From a bacterium (GTDB lineage Bacteria; Krumholzibacteriota; Krumholzibacteriia; Krumholzibacteriales; Krumholzibacteriaceae), in NCBI GenBank assembly GCA_020350885.1, contig CP070727.1:2155136-2206525 (forward strand): DNA of 51,390 nucleotides, in the 5' to 3' direction. The notes under the pieces were generated by a model. That model was not told where the DNA came from. It was given only the letters and a program-made list of their open reading frames with translations, and did not search any database. Shown here piece after piece: positions 41,315 to 50,600 of the stretch. Both the position numbers and the translations under genes were made by a program. Position 1 is the first letter of the stretch; each line of letters opens with the position of its first letter.

Positions 41315-44300
41315 TTAGTTCAATAATACCAGCTTCTTTGTGAGAGACATTTCCCCCACTTTCAGTTGATAGAAATAGATGCCTGAGCTCATGCGGTTTC
41401 CCTTAGTATCCCTACCGTTCCAGGTTATCTCCTTCGATCCTTCATCCAGCGTTTCATCCAACAGTACAGCGATTAGTTTTCCTTCCACGGTGAAGATCGA
41501 TACTTTCACATGGGCTTTCTCGGGTAACGTGAATGATATCGTTGTCATAGGATTGAACGGATTGGGATAGTTCTGATTGAGCACAAACTTCAATGAAGGG
41601 GTGGAGATCGATGTTTCAAAATAGGTCAGCAACCTGTCGTTCTCAATGATATTGATCCGGTAGGTATAGGAGGTTCCCGGTTCGGCTGATGTGTCGAGGA
41701 GGACGAATTGATTTTCATTCTGTGTTATTTCGGCATTACGGACTTCCATGTAGGATCCGTCTGGATTGATCCTACGGTATACATCGAAAGTCAGGATGCT
41801 GTTGATATCGTACAGAACCCACGTGATGACGACATTGCCGTTATCCCAATACGGCTCGAGGTTTGCAATGAGCTCCACTGATGTCGGATCGCTCACGGAA
41901 CGCAATCCCACCGAGGTAACCGGCTCGAGCTCGGTGTCATCGTCCGTGTCGGCCGAGAACACCAGTTCATAGAAAGCACGCTCGTCCAGCAAATCGAATT
42001 GAACCGTAACGGGAATCGTTGTCGAATCCCCCACAGACGGCATGGGAACGACCCCGGTAACGGGGATCCCCGGCTGCATACCATTCAGTCTCACGATATT
42101 ATTCGGATAGCCGCTCATATCCGAACGTATCACTTCGAACTGGTAATCAAGATTGGTCAATGTGGAACCCGTATTGTACAGCCTGAGGTTTACCTCGTAC
42201 GGATCGCCCGGCACCAGGTAGTACACGTCACCCGACTGCCCTTCCATTATAGAAAATGCACCGCCTGCGAGCATAAACAGGGCGCAGATGTCACGTCTAT
42301 CCCACAGGGCACCGTGGCATCTGGCGGTGTTAGTGGTCTCCATATTGATCGCGGTTACCACGTAGCAGCTTATATCGAACTCCTCCGTCATACCTTCCGG
42401 CCGTGCGATCTTCACGCGCACAGTGGCGCAATCCCCCGAAGGAACAAGAACCGGTGTGGGATCGAGAAGGGTAAAACTGGTCGGTCCTTCGATCCCGCAC
42501 AACGTGACTGGCGAGAGGAGCTCCCCTTCGAAGGACAGATCGTATGTATGATCGTCCGGCAGGTTGTTACAGATGTCTACTTCGACGGTTACGGTGTCTT
42601 CCCCCAGACAGAATGGAGTATACAAGGGTACGTGGCAGATCTCATCGCCGCAGCAGGAATTCAGCACGACGTCGCCGTTCCCCTCTACCCCCTCCGCCAT
42701 GAGGGGAGTCGTCTGGAACCATCCTGCGTTATCAACCATATGCTCATGAATGGCATTCATCGTTATTGCGCCGTGATCGAGCACTTCCCATGTCGACATG
42801 TATCTTCTCCCCCACGTATCCTCCCGATCGGTTGCTGCTGTGTATAGGGCTGCGTTGGTGTGAAGTCCATCGTTTAAAATATTGATAAAGGTCCCGGAGC
42901 GGCATTGATCCATGGTTATAAAAAGACGGCACACACGGCAGAACGGCGTGTCTAATCGCAGCTCGTTAGGTCTATATATTTCATCATCTTCCAGTTCCCC
43001 ATTGTCGTTGAAATCCCACAATACCAATCCAAGAACACTTCCATGATTGGATGTATAAATGAATAGAACGTCTCTCAATCCGTCGAGCTCACTGCAAAGG
43101 GAGCTAATCTTTTCTCTAATGGCCGCCTTGTTGGCTGAATCTGTAACGTCGCTCCCCGTTGCATGATCGTTGTCACCTTCTTCGTCATCCAGGTCGAGTG
43201 GTGACCCGGTCGCGTAGTACACGAAGATATTCGCTTTCGGGAAACCGAGTTCCCGAAGCGTCTTGTAAACACTGCTCAGATTAAGTTTGTAATCTAAGCG
43301 ATTTTTCCTGCTATTCTCTCCACCAGAGATCAACACTGCGTAGAGACATGGATCGTGCAGTAAGAATACTCCCCCTTCACTGGGTGGGTCCTCCAGGCTC
43401 GGACAGTCATTTGGTGTGACCTCTGCGCAATAGAAGTCGACTCGCGGTCCCGCTCCCATATTGGCGAAAACCGAGGGTGTCCATTCCTTGCCCACGGGGC
43501 CCATATGCGTGGTCAGATCGGCCTTGACCACGACCCAGCTGCAGGGATGCGCCCAGTTCGCTTCCGGTATCGAATCGATCATTACAACCCAGGCGAGGGG
43601 ATAGGGGATTTGCTCGTCCGGTACCTGGGGATCGACATCGCGTACGACGTGCGTCGAATCGACCGGTCCATCCGTCATCCAGAGCGTGAAATCACCGTAC
43701 GAGCCGCCCAGAATCTGATCCTGCACGTACTCGGCCACCGCCTGCTGGTCGTGGGGCTTCCATCCACCGTCACTGCCCGTTGTCTCGAAATCCGCGTAGC
43801 TGACCGGGCTGCCGTCCAATTCGATCAGTATATTGTCCACCTGGACGGCGCCAAAGGAATCGAAGTAACCGTCCTGGTCCGACCAAGTGGAATCGGAGGT
43901 GACCCGAAGCCGCAGGACAATCTGATCCCCCTTCGGCCCACTGTAATGGCCGGGGCTGATGGTCCACAGCTGATCGAAAACAGCGGGTGTCACAAACTCC
44001 CCCGACGTTTCCTTGTTGGAACCACTCACCTGTGCAAGGCTTACGAATGTGCCGGCATCCTGCCACTCAACATGGAAGTAGTCCAAGCCGGGCTGTGTGT
44101 CGTGATTGTAGACGAACATCAAGCGAACCGGGGTTGGCTGGGTCGTGTCCGGAACTGCTATACGCCAGTAAAGATGATCGTCCCAGAAGTTACCGTAGCC
44201 GGGTGCGGTGATGTAGCCCGGTGTCCCGGACGGGACACCCGACCACATGGCTAGATTTCCGGTTAACGTGTCAAGGTTGGCGGCGTTGAACGAATTGATG

Positions 44301-44428
44301 TGCCAGTAAGGGCCATCAGCCTTCACCGCATCGAAACCACTCAGTAAGACAGCAAGGACAAGAAGGAGCGAAGATACAGCGGAGGCTGTTCTGGACTTGA
44401 TACAGATCTTGGGGCTAAAGAAAATCAT
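41315..44428 (-). CDS. Secreted legumain/caspase-like (C13-type) cysteine peptidase with FlgD-like sorting domain
   Basis: 1,037 residues: signal peptide (hydrophobic about 15-33), a beta-rich domain at about 40-210 that resembles a MAM/jelly-roll module, a caspase-like peptidase at about 350-560, Ig-like domains at about 600-850, a fibronectin-III-like domain at about 850-945, and a C-terminal FlgD-like domain from 947 (NQNYPNPFNPMTT, KKLVLLN). The putative catalytic dyad is His462 in FIYTSNHGSVLG and Cys509 in LFITMDQCRSG, as in clan CD peptidases (legumain, gingipain, caspase). An Asp/Glu-rich loop at 411-422 may bind calcium. The substrate is unknown; it probably acts on the cell surface. 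Confidence 0.8.
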   Translation of the reverse strand: MIFFSPKICIKSRTASAVSSLLLVLAVLLSGFDAVKADGPYWHINSFNAANLDTLTGNLAMWSGVPSGTPGYITAPGYGNFWDDHLYWRIAVPDTTQPTPVRLMFVYNHDTQPGLDYFHVEWQDAGTFVSLAQVSGSNKETSGEFVTPAVFDQLWTISPGHYSGPKGDQIVLRLRVTSDSTWSDQDGYFDSFGAVQVDNILIELDGSPVSYADFETTGSDGGWKPHDQQAVAEYVQDQILGGSYGDFTLWMTDGPVDSTHVVRDVDPQVPDEQIPYPLAWVVMIDSIPEANWAHPCSWVVVKADLTTHMGPVGKEWTPSVFANMGAGPRVDFYCAEVTPNDCPSLEDPPSEGGVFLLHDPCLYAVLISGGENSRKNRLDYKLNLSSVYKTLRELGFPKANIFVYYATGSPLDLDDEEGDNDHATGSDVTDSANKAAIREKISSLCSELDGLRDVLFIYTSNHGSVLGLVLWDFNDNGELEDDEIYRPNELRLDTPFCRVCRLFITMDQCRSGTFINILNDGLHTNAALYTAATDREDTWGRRYMSTWEVLDHGAITMNAIHEHMVDNAGWFQTTPLMAEGVEGNGDVVLNSCCGDEICHVPLYTPFCLGEDTVTVEVDICNNLPDDHTYDLSFEGELLSPVTLCGIEGPTSFTLLDPTPVLVPSGDCATVRVKIARPEGMTEEFDISCYVVTAINMETTNTARCHGALWDRRDICALFMLAGGAFSIMEGQSGDVYYLVPGDPYEVNLRLYNTGSTLTNLDYQFEVIRSDMSGYPNNIVRLNGMQPGIPVTGVVPMPSVGDSTTIPVTVQFDLLDERAFYELVFSADTDDDTELEPVTSVGLRSVSDPTSVELIANLEPYWDNGNVVITWVLYDINSILTFDVYRRINPDGSYMEVRNAEITQNENQFVLLDTSAEPGTSYTYRINIIENDRLLTYFETSISTPSLKFVLNQNYPNPFNPMTTISFTLPEKAHVKVSIFTVEGKLIAVLLDETLDEGSKEITWNGRDTKGNRMSSGIYFYQLKVGEMSLTKKLVLLN

Positions 44429-44853
44429 GTCTAACCCCCCTGCGGTATGGATTGTACTGTTCTACCTCGATTCGGCTATGTGTATAAAAGAAAGCAAGAT
44501 CCATTTGGTTTACAATAACCGGAAGCAGCCCTGTTATTGCGAAGCTAACAGAAGATAAGGATCGAAGTATGATTTAGAAGATTTGACTCCCCTACCTTAG
44601 ATTCTTCCGATAAGTGTACGTCGGTTTGTGTAGCATTGTCAACGATTTCCTTAGTCGAATTGTAAGTAATTCCTTATACGGCATATGCCGGTTATGTAAT
44701 CACGGATTTCATCTAAGCCGAGGTTGTATAGCGTGTTTCATTCTGGCAACGACAACAATTCCAAACGGTTCTTCTCAACACATCTTGACCCGCATTGGAA
44801 ATTTGTTTATAAAGAATTGCCTTGAATACACTAACGCGAGAAGGACAGGCAAG
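44429..44853. other. 425-nt A+T-rich divergent intergenic region
   Basis: Lies between the divergent peptidase genes. Apart from the promoter at 44785-44813 and a leader for the minus-strand gene with a GGGGGG box before its ATG, I see no gene or RNA. The in-frame extension of the plus-strand gene into this region (80 codons) has no conserved character and contains the promoter, so it is not coding. Confidence 0.6.
44785..44813 (+). promoter_or_regulatory. Sigma-70-type promoter of the M24 peptidase gene
   Basis: TTGACC (44785-44790), exact 17-nt spacer, TATAAA (44808-44813). Start predicted near 44820, leader about 34 nt. It supports the ATG at 44854 over earlier in-frame codons. Confidence 0.7.
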
Positions 44854-46008
44854 ATGGAACGAATAGAGAAGCTACAGGAGTTGTTGGCCGAGCAGACAAT
44901 CGACTGCGCCCTGATGCTCTATCACCGTGATGTATACTACTACGCAGGGACTGCAAGGCCCGCCTCCCTGGCGGTCACGCCGGACAGTGCCGTTCTCTTT
45001 ATGCGGAGGGGTAAGGGCTGGATCGAAGCCGAATCGCAGCTCACGGATATCCGCGACGGAGGGCTGAAGGCCATCTTCGAGTGGGCGAAGGAGAACGGCA
45101 TCAGAGGGGGTAGGGTGGGAATCGAGATGGATCTGGTACCGGCGAATATCTATCTGCGTATGAGAGAAGAGCTGCCCGAAGCCGAACTCATAGACATTTC
45201 ACCTCTCGTTCTCGAACAGAGACTCGTCAAGGACGAGAAGGAGATAGAATCCATACGGGGGGCGTGCCGTATCGTGGAGGAATCGCACCGCCATCTTCCC
45301 TCTGTGCTGGAGGAGGGGGTGACCGAGCTAGAGGTCGTTGCCGAGCTGGAGAGGATCGCGCGGATGCACGGCCACGAGTCCTTCGCCATACTGAGGAAAC
45401 GGATGGAGACCGAGATGGGGGCGGCACTCGTGCTCTCGGGCGAAAACCTGGAGATCATGGGCGGCTACGGCCAGGTCGTGACCGGAGCGGGTCTGAGCCC
45501 GGCTTTTCCGTACGGACCATCGAGGAGGAGGATACAGGCCGGTGAAGTTGTTGTCTTCGATATGGCCGTCGTGAACGAGGGGTACCATGCCGATCTGGCG
45601 AGGACCTACTGTATCGGCAAGGCGCCTCCCGAGGCTCATGAGGCGCATAGCGCGCTTGTTGCGGTTCAGGATGCGATCATCGAGACGGCAAAGCCTGGTA
45701 GCGCGGCGAGCCGGATATATGAAGCGGCTGTCGAGAAGGCATCCGAGCTGGGTTGGGGGGAGTACTTCCAGGGATCAGGCGAACAGAAGGGAACCTTCGT
45801 CGGTCATGGCCTCGGGCTCGAGGTCGACGAGAGGCCGCTCCTCAGCCCGAAGGACGAAACGGTGATCACGGAGAATATGACCTTTACGACCGAGATATTC
45901 ATGGTTCACCCGGCATTCGGGGAGGTCAAACTCGAGGATACACTGCTCGTCACAGGGAACGGTCCCGAATTCCTCACCACACTCGAGCGTAGGGTGATGG
46001 AGATATGA
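44854..46008 (+). CDS. M24-family Xaa-Pro aminopeptidase-like metallopeptidase
   Basis: 384 residues. The N-terminal creatinase-like domain (about 1-130) begins with RIEKLQELLAEQTIDCALML. The C-terminal pita-bread domain carries the five metal ligands: Asp in VVFDMAVVNEGYHADLART (two), His in FVGHGLGLEVDERP, Glu in FTTEIFMVHP and Glu in VKLEDTLLVT. It removes N-terminal residues before proline, or acts on a related small substrate. No signal peptide, so cytoplasmic. AAGGA lies 8 nt before the ATG. It stands alone with its own promoter. Confidence 0.92.
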   Translation: MERIEKLQELLAEQTIDCALMLYHRDVYYYAGTARPASLAVTPDSAVLFMRRGKGWIEAESQLTDIRDGGLKAIFEWAKENGIRGGRVGIEMDLVPANIYLRMREELPEAELIDISPLVLEQRLVKDEKEIESIRGACRIVEESHRHLPSVLEEGVTELEVVAELERIARMHGHESFAILRKRMETEMGAALVLSGENLEIMGGYGQVVTGAGLSPAFPYGPSRRRIQAGEVVVFDMAVVNEGYHADLARTYCIGKAPPEAHEAHSALVAVQDAIIETAKPGSAASRIYEAAVEKASELGWGEYFQGSGEQKGTFVGHGLGLEVDERPLLSPKDETVITENMTFTTEIFMVHPAFGEVKLEDTLLVTGNGPEFLTTLERRVMEI

Positions 46009-46028
46009 AGCTGGGCTCCGCTTGATCG

Positions 46029-46047
46029 ATATCGTCGAGCACGATAT
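46029..46047 (+). terminator. Hairpin after the M24 peptidase gene
   Basis: Perfect 7-bp inverted repeat ATATCGT-CGAGC-ACGATAT starting 21 nt after the stop, between two convergent genes. It is A+T-rich and lacks a T-run, so termination is uncertain. Confidence 0.35.
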
Positions 46048-46125
46048 AATTCACAGTGACAGGCTGATTAATATCAAGTTAATGCAGCAGCTAGGGATTT
46101 GAGGGTATAATATATTATTATATCA

Positions 46126-47985
46126 CTACTTAAAATATTTCCTCTCCAGCTGCTCATGAAAGACGATCAGGTTGGGGTACTGCTCGATCAAAGCTTCGTA
46201 GGTGGGGTCGATTTCGTTATCTCGCAGGTGCATGACGATTATGTACTGCGGCTTTATGACTTCTTCGATGAGCAGTGCACCGATAGAGTCCTCCATGAAG
46301 AATCTATCCAGGAAGGCGATGTCGATGCGTTCATCCTTGAGGGCATTCCGTATGTAGCCCTCGCTGGATTCGGCGGCGAGGTCGGCGAGATGAAGGAATT
46401 TGATGCCGTCGATGTCGACGATCGATTCGAGGGTCAGGTAGGGGGTGCCATCGGAACCTGCGTGGTTGCAGCCGAAGAACGAAGTCTCAATTCCCTTTAT
46501 ATTCTTGCTGACCTTCGTGTTCCATTCGGGTGTGAAGTTAATCACTCGATTGGAGATCTCTCGGTAAGTATCGCCGGCGGCCTCCGTGAGATCGTCGATG
46601 GCGAGCTGGTTCCCCACGAATATGACGTCTTTGGCGGCCCGCATGTACTGCAGGATCATTTCCGCGTGGAAATGGTCAACATGGTTGTGTGAGGCGATAT
46701 TTAAATCAACGCCGTCAAAGGGGCGCTTCTTCTCACACATCAGCCCGAAAATCCTTTCCCCCGTGTTCGTATAGTTCCAGGGATTGTCGATAAAGGCGTC
46801 GAACATGACCTTCTTGCCGCCTCCTGAAATAACAAATCCTTCGTTGGCGATGTACCTTACTTCGACATGCTTTTTACCCTTTCTACCCTTTATCGGGAGT
46901 GGTTCTGGAACGGTTTTCTTTGCTCCGTTTTTCAGTAGAACGGCTATTATGTCATCATAGCAGGCGTCATCGGCGATGGAATACGGCGCCTTGCCGTCTT
47001 TCGTCTTGAGATTCGGGTCCGCGCCCTTTTCAAGCAGGAATTCTGTGAGCTCGAGGTCCCCGTCGGCTACTGCGAGGTGCAGGGCGGTGCGACCCATCAT
47101 GTCCGCATTGTTTACTTGTATACCCTCGTCTAACGCCTTGCTTACAAGGGCAGTCGAGCCTCCGGCGACGGCGCTGTGCAGAATGGTTCTTTCTGCTTCG
47201 GTCTTTGAAGTGAAGTCCGCGCCTTTTTCCACTGCTAGGTCGACCAGAGCGTCCATCCCGGCAGCGGCGGCACCGTGCATCAGGACGTTGTACTGCTCTT
47301 TCGTGAAGCCATTCAGGGCGCCTTTGGATATCAGGTACTCGACAACCTCCCGGTGGCCTCCGTTGAGCGCGGCGAGCACCGGGACAAGGCCGTTGTCGTC
47401 GGCTGTCCCGATAGCTGCTCCCTCTACCTCGAGCATCTTGAGGATCTCGAAGTTCCCCCGAGCAGCGGCATGATAGAGGGGCGTGGCGCCGTTATTGCCC
47501 TTCACTTCGACGGTGGCGCCCTTTTCGATGAGGAGCTTTACAACCTCAGGGTGGTTCTGCCTTGCGGCAAACAGCAGCGGTGTGTTGCCCCTCGTGTCCT
47601 GGTAGTCAAAGTCACTGCCTTTTTCCAGCAGGTATTCGCATGCCCCCAGCTTGCCTTCGTAAGCGGCGTAGAGCATCGGGTTCTGATTGAAATCGTTCCT
47701 CGCGTTGATATCAGCTCCGAGCTCTACGAGCAACTTGATAAGATCCATGTCACCCAGGTAGGCGGCGTAATGCAGCGGCGTCTCTTTTTCTCCCCCGACG
47801 TATGTAGCCAGAGACGGATCGGCCTCGAGCATCTCCTTCCCTCGAGCGGCGTTGCCCATGCGTAAGACCTGGAGTATGTCCTGGGACATGGCTGCTGAGC
47901 TCATCGTAATTGATACGAATGCAATGATGACCGAAAGCAGGAACAATTTAGTAGTAGTGCCTGAACGGAACCGCCGACTGATCAT
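46126..47985 (-). CDS. Exported ankyrin-repeat protein with C-terminal metallo-beta-lactamase domain
   Basis: 619 residues. Signal peptide KLFLLSVIIAFVSITMSSAAMS; about nine ankyrin repeats from residue about 65 to 370 (for example TPLHYAAYLGDMDLIKLLVE, TPLLFAARQNHPEVVKLLIE and TALHLAVADGDLELTEFLLE); then a metallo-beta-lactamase-fold domain of the UlaG/lactamase_B_3 type with ASHNHVDHFHAEM, LHLADLAAES and MHLRDNEID. The ankyrin part would bind a protein partner; the second part would hydrolyse a phospho- or ester-type bond in the periplasm or at the cell surface. ATG at 47985 has AAAGGAG 8 nt upstream; the 21 codons before it are leader. Function otherwise unknown. Confidence 0.88.
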   Translation of the reverse strand: MISRRFRSGTTTKLFLLSVIIAFVSITMSSAAMSQDILQVLRMGNAARGKEMLEADPSLATYVGGEKETPLHYAAYLGDMDLIKLLVELGADINARNDFNQNPMLYAAYEGKLGACEYLLEKGSDFDYQDTRGNTPLLFAARQNHPEVVKLLIEKGATVEVKGNNGATPLYHAAARGNFEILKMLEVEGAAIGTADDNGLVPVLAALNGGHREVVEYLISKGALNGFTKEQYNVLMHGAAAAGMDALVDLAVEKGADFTSKTEAERTILHSAVAGGSTALVSKALDEGIQVNNADMMGRTALHLAVADGDLELTEFLLEKGADPNLKTKDGKAPYSIADDACYDDIIAVLLKNGAKKTVPEPLPIKGRKGKKHVEVRYIANEGFVISGGGKKVMFDAFIDNPWNYTNTGERIFGLMCEKKRPFDGVDLNIASHNHVDHFHAEMILQYMRAAKDVIFVGNQLAIDDLTEAAGDTYREISNRVINFTPEWNTKVSKNIKGIETSFFGCNHAGSDGTPYLTLESIVDIDGIKFLHLADLAAESSEGYIRNALKDERIDIAFLDRFFMEDSIGALLIEEVIKPQYIIVMHLRDNEIDPTYEALIEQYPNLIVFHEQLERKYFK

Positions 47986-48132
47986 GATATTCACTCCTTT
48001 GCCGATCTTTTTGAATAGCAGCAACTGTACTTGATTATATAAACTCATCGCTAGTCTGTTCCATGAAAGTTTTTAGATAGTTATGTAAATTAATATATAG
48101 TATAGTTAGCTTTTCTATTGAAAATAGGGAAG

Positions 48133-50448
48133 ATGATGAGGCTATTCAAACTGAATAACAAAAACATATACCGAATGTGTTTAACAGCGATCTTTCTAAT
48201 GTTGATCACTAATGTATGGGGTTCTGATTCTGGTATAGGTGCTGATGAAAAAAAGCATATGTTACTGGGTCATGATGGTAAACGGACAATTCTCGCAGTT
48301 CGCCTGCATGGTAAGGTCAAGATCGATGGTCGACTGGATGATCCTGCCTGGAACGCAGTAGAGTTTCAGGGCGACTTTACTCAACGTGAGCCCGATGAAG
48401 GCGAGCCCTCTACTGAAAGGACTGAGATCGGTATTCTCTACGATGAACGGAATATTTACTTTGGTATTAAATGCTTTGATTCTGAACCGGAAAAGATAAT
48501 CGCCAGAGAAATGCGGCGTGATGCCATTGTTGATGATGATGATTATTTTGAAATGGCTATTGATACGTATCACGATAAACGCAGTGGATATTATTTTATT
48601 ACAAATCCACACGGCTCTAAACGGGAAGCCCAAGTGGCCAATGAAGGGCGTGACTTTAATCCTGCGTGGGATGGTGTCTGGAGATGTAAAAGTTGCATCA
48701 CCGAGGACGGTTGGTTTCTCGAGATTGCCATACCCTGGAAAACCCTGAGATTTGTTGAACAAGATTCATCCATATGGGGGATTAACTTCGCACGTATGAT
48801 ACGTAGAAAAAATGAACATGTCTATTGGCAGCTCGTCCCCCGTAAGCTTGGAGGTGCCGCGGTCTTCCGGTTCTCCGAAGCGGGTACATTGCAAGGCATG
48901 ACCGATCTGAAGATGGGCGGCAATCTCGAACTCAAGCCCTACTTTCTGGGTGGCTTGGAAAACGATCTCAATACAGATTTCAAAACGGACCATCTGAGTG
49001 ATTTCGGTTTGGATTCCAAAATAGCACTAACCGCCAACCTGGCAGTGGATCTGACACTGAATACCGACTTCGCCCAGGTAGAAGCTGACCAGGAACAGGT
49101 CAATCTGACCCGGTTCTCTCTCTACTATCCTGAAAAGCGAGAGTTTTTTATCGAGGGTGCGGAGGTGTTCTCATTCGGCGGCGTTGGGATTCAACGATGG
49201 GATAGAAGCCCTGCGGAGATGTATCTGTTTTACAGCCGAAGAATCGGCCTTGTTGACGGTAACGAGGCACGGATATTCGGCGGGGCCAAGATGGTGGGTA
49301 AGATTGGTCGGTACCGCATAGGAGCGATGAACATACATACCGACGACGTCACGTATGCAAATGGTGATGAGACTGTTGAGGTGAATGCGACCAATTTTTC
49401 CGTATTCCGGCTCAGTCGAGACGTTCTCAAGCGAGGAAGTGTTGGCTTAATGTTTCTAAACAAAGAAGAGATCCGTTCGGAGCACTATAACCGTTCTATA
49501 GGGATCGATGGCCATTTGCCATTAAGTGATTATTTTACAGTTTCAGGCTATGTGGCTGGTACGTATGGACCTGATCAGGTAGAAGATGCAGAACGATTCG
49601 ATATGAACAAACAGAACTTCGCTGGCAAGCTCAGTCTTGATTACAACAGCGATCTCTGGCAGATTTCAACATCGTACCAGGATATAGGAGTACGGTTCAA
49701 TCCGGAGATGGGATTCAACAGGCGATCGGACTATCGTCTCAATACAGCTTCGGTGGAATATTCACCACGGCCTAAGGGATCGACGGTGATTCGTAAGTTC
49801 GAATACCAGATCGAGGGCAATTATCGTTCTAACCATGATAATCGCATGTTGGATAGCGAAGTTGAGACTTCATTTTCAATTGAATTCCAAAACAGCTCCC
49901 GTTTCGGTATCGATATTGAGCGGAGTAATGAATATATCGATGAGGATTGGGAAGTACGCGAGGGCTTCCTCGTTCCTACGGGAACCTACACCGGTTACAA
50001 TTATTCTATAAACGCTGAAAGCGATAAAGGCCGCGCCATTGCAGGTGGGATTGATGTGAATTATGGAGATTATTATACGGGTCATAACACAAGTTTTGGC
50101 CTTTCCGGTACTGTAACGTATATCCATCCGATTCGAATGGAGATAGACTACAGCCATAATTATGTTGATCTTCTAGAGGGAAGCTTTCATACGAATACGC
50201 TGGGACTTCGCATGTTTTACTTTTTTTCTACGGAGCTCTATTTAAAAGCCTATGTGCAATGGAATGACGACAAACTGTATAATGAAGGAAAAGAGAGGAT
50301 AATTAGCAATGTGCTGTTGAGATGGATCTATTCACCTGCCAGTAATATATATCTGGTGTACAACGATGGACGACTCATCGGACCCGGGCCCAACGAAATC
50401 AAAAATCGGACATTTATGATCAAGGCGACTTTTTTCTGGAGGAAGTAG
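48133..50448 (+). CDS. CBM9-like / DUF5916 outer-membrane-type protein
   Basis: About 771 residues. Signal peptide (CLTAIFLMLITNVWG), then a carbohydrate-binding-module-9-like domain at about 45-230 (KIDGRLDDPAWNAVEF, ILYDERNIYFGIKC, GWFLEIAIPWKTLRF). The remaining about 520 residues have the alternating strands of a beta-barrel, beginning with the DUF5916 pattern LNTDFAQVEADQEQVNLTRFSLYYPEKREFF in two adjoining parts and ending in an aromatic C-terminal strand (FMIKATFFW). It is likely an outer-membrane protein binding a glycan or peptide. ATG 48133 or 48136 follows AGGGA; an earlier TTG is in frame. The codons are markedly A+T-rich. Confidence 0.85.
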   Translation: MMRLFKLNNKNIYRMCLTAIFLMLITNVWGSDSGIGADEKKHMLLGHDGKRTILAVRLHGKVKIDGRLDDPAWNAVEFQGDFTQREPDEGEPSTERTEIGILYDERNIYFGIKCFDSEPEKIIAREMRRDAIVDDDDYFEMAIDTYHDKRSGYYFITNPHGSKREAQVANEGRDFNPAWDGVWRCKSCITEDGWFLEIAIPWKTLRFVEQDSSIWGINFARMIRRKNEHVYWQLVPRKLGGAAVFRFSEAGTLQGMTDLKMGGNLELKPYFLGGLENDLNTDFKTDHLSDFGLDSKIALTANLAVDLTLNTDFAQVEADQEQVNLTRFSLYYPEKREFFIEGAEVFSFGGVGIQRWDRSPAEMYLFYSRRIGLVDGNEARIFGGAKMVGKIGRYRIGAMNIHTDDVTYANGDETVEVNATNFSVFRLSRDVLKRGSVGLMFLNKEEIRSEHYNRSIGIDGHLPLSDYFTVSGYVAGTYGPDQVEDAERFDMNKQNFAGKLSLDYNSDLWQISTSYQDIGVRFNPEMGFNRRSDYRLNTASVEYSPRPKGSTVIRKFEYQIEGNYRSNHDNRMLDSEVETSFSIEFQNSSRFGIDIERSNEYIDEDWEVREGFLVPTGTYTGYNYSINAESDKGRAIAGGIDVNYGDYYTGHNTSFGLSGTVTYIHPIRMEIDYSHNYVDLLEGSFHTNTLGLRMFYFFSTELYLKAYVQWNDDKLYNEGKERIISNVLLRWIYSPASNIYLVYNDGRLIGPGPNEIKNRTFMIKATFFWRK

Positions 50449-50600
50449 ACCTTAAACCCTGCAAGTGGTTTAGAAAACCGGGGCAGGTCACGCTTTGCTA
50501 CCCTTGCAGCAATATCTGATACGATAATCCAATATACATCATGGTAATGCGAAATGAGTAATGTCTGAGAGACAGTTAGTGAAAAAAGGAGAAACAGGGA

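Noticed and set aside
44614..44853. 80-codon N-terminal extension of the M24 peptidase
   Set aside because: Contains the sigma-70-type promoter and has no peptidase features.
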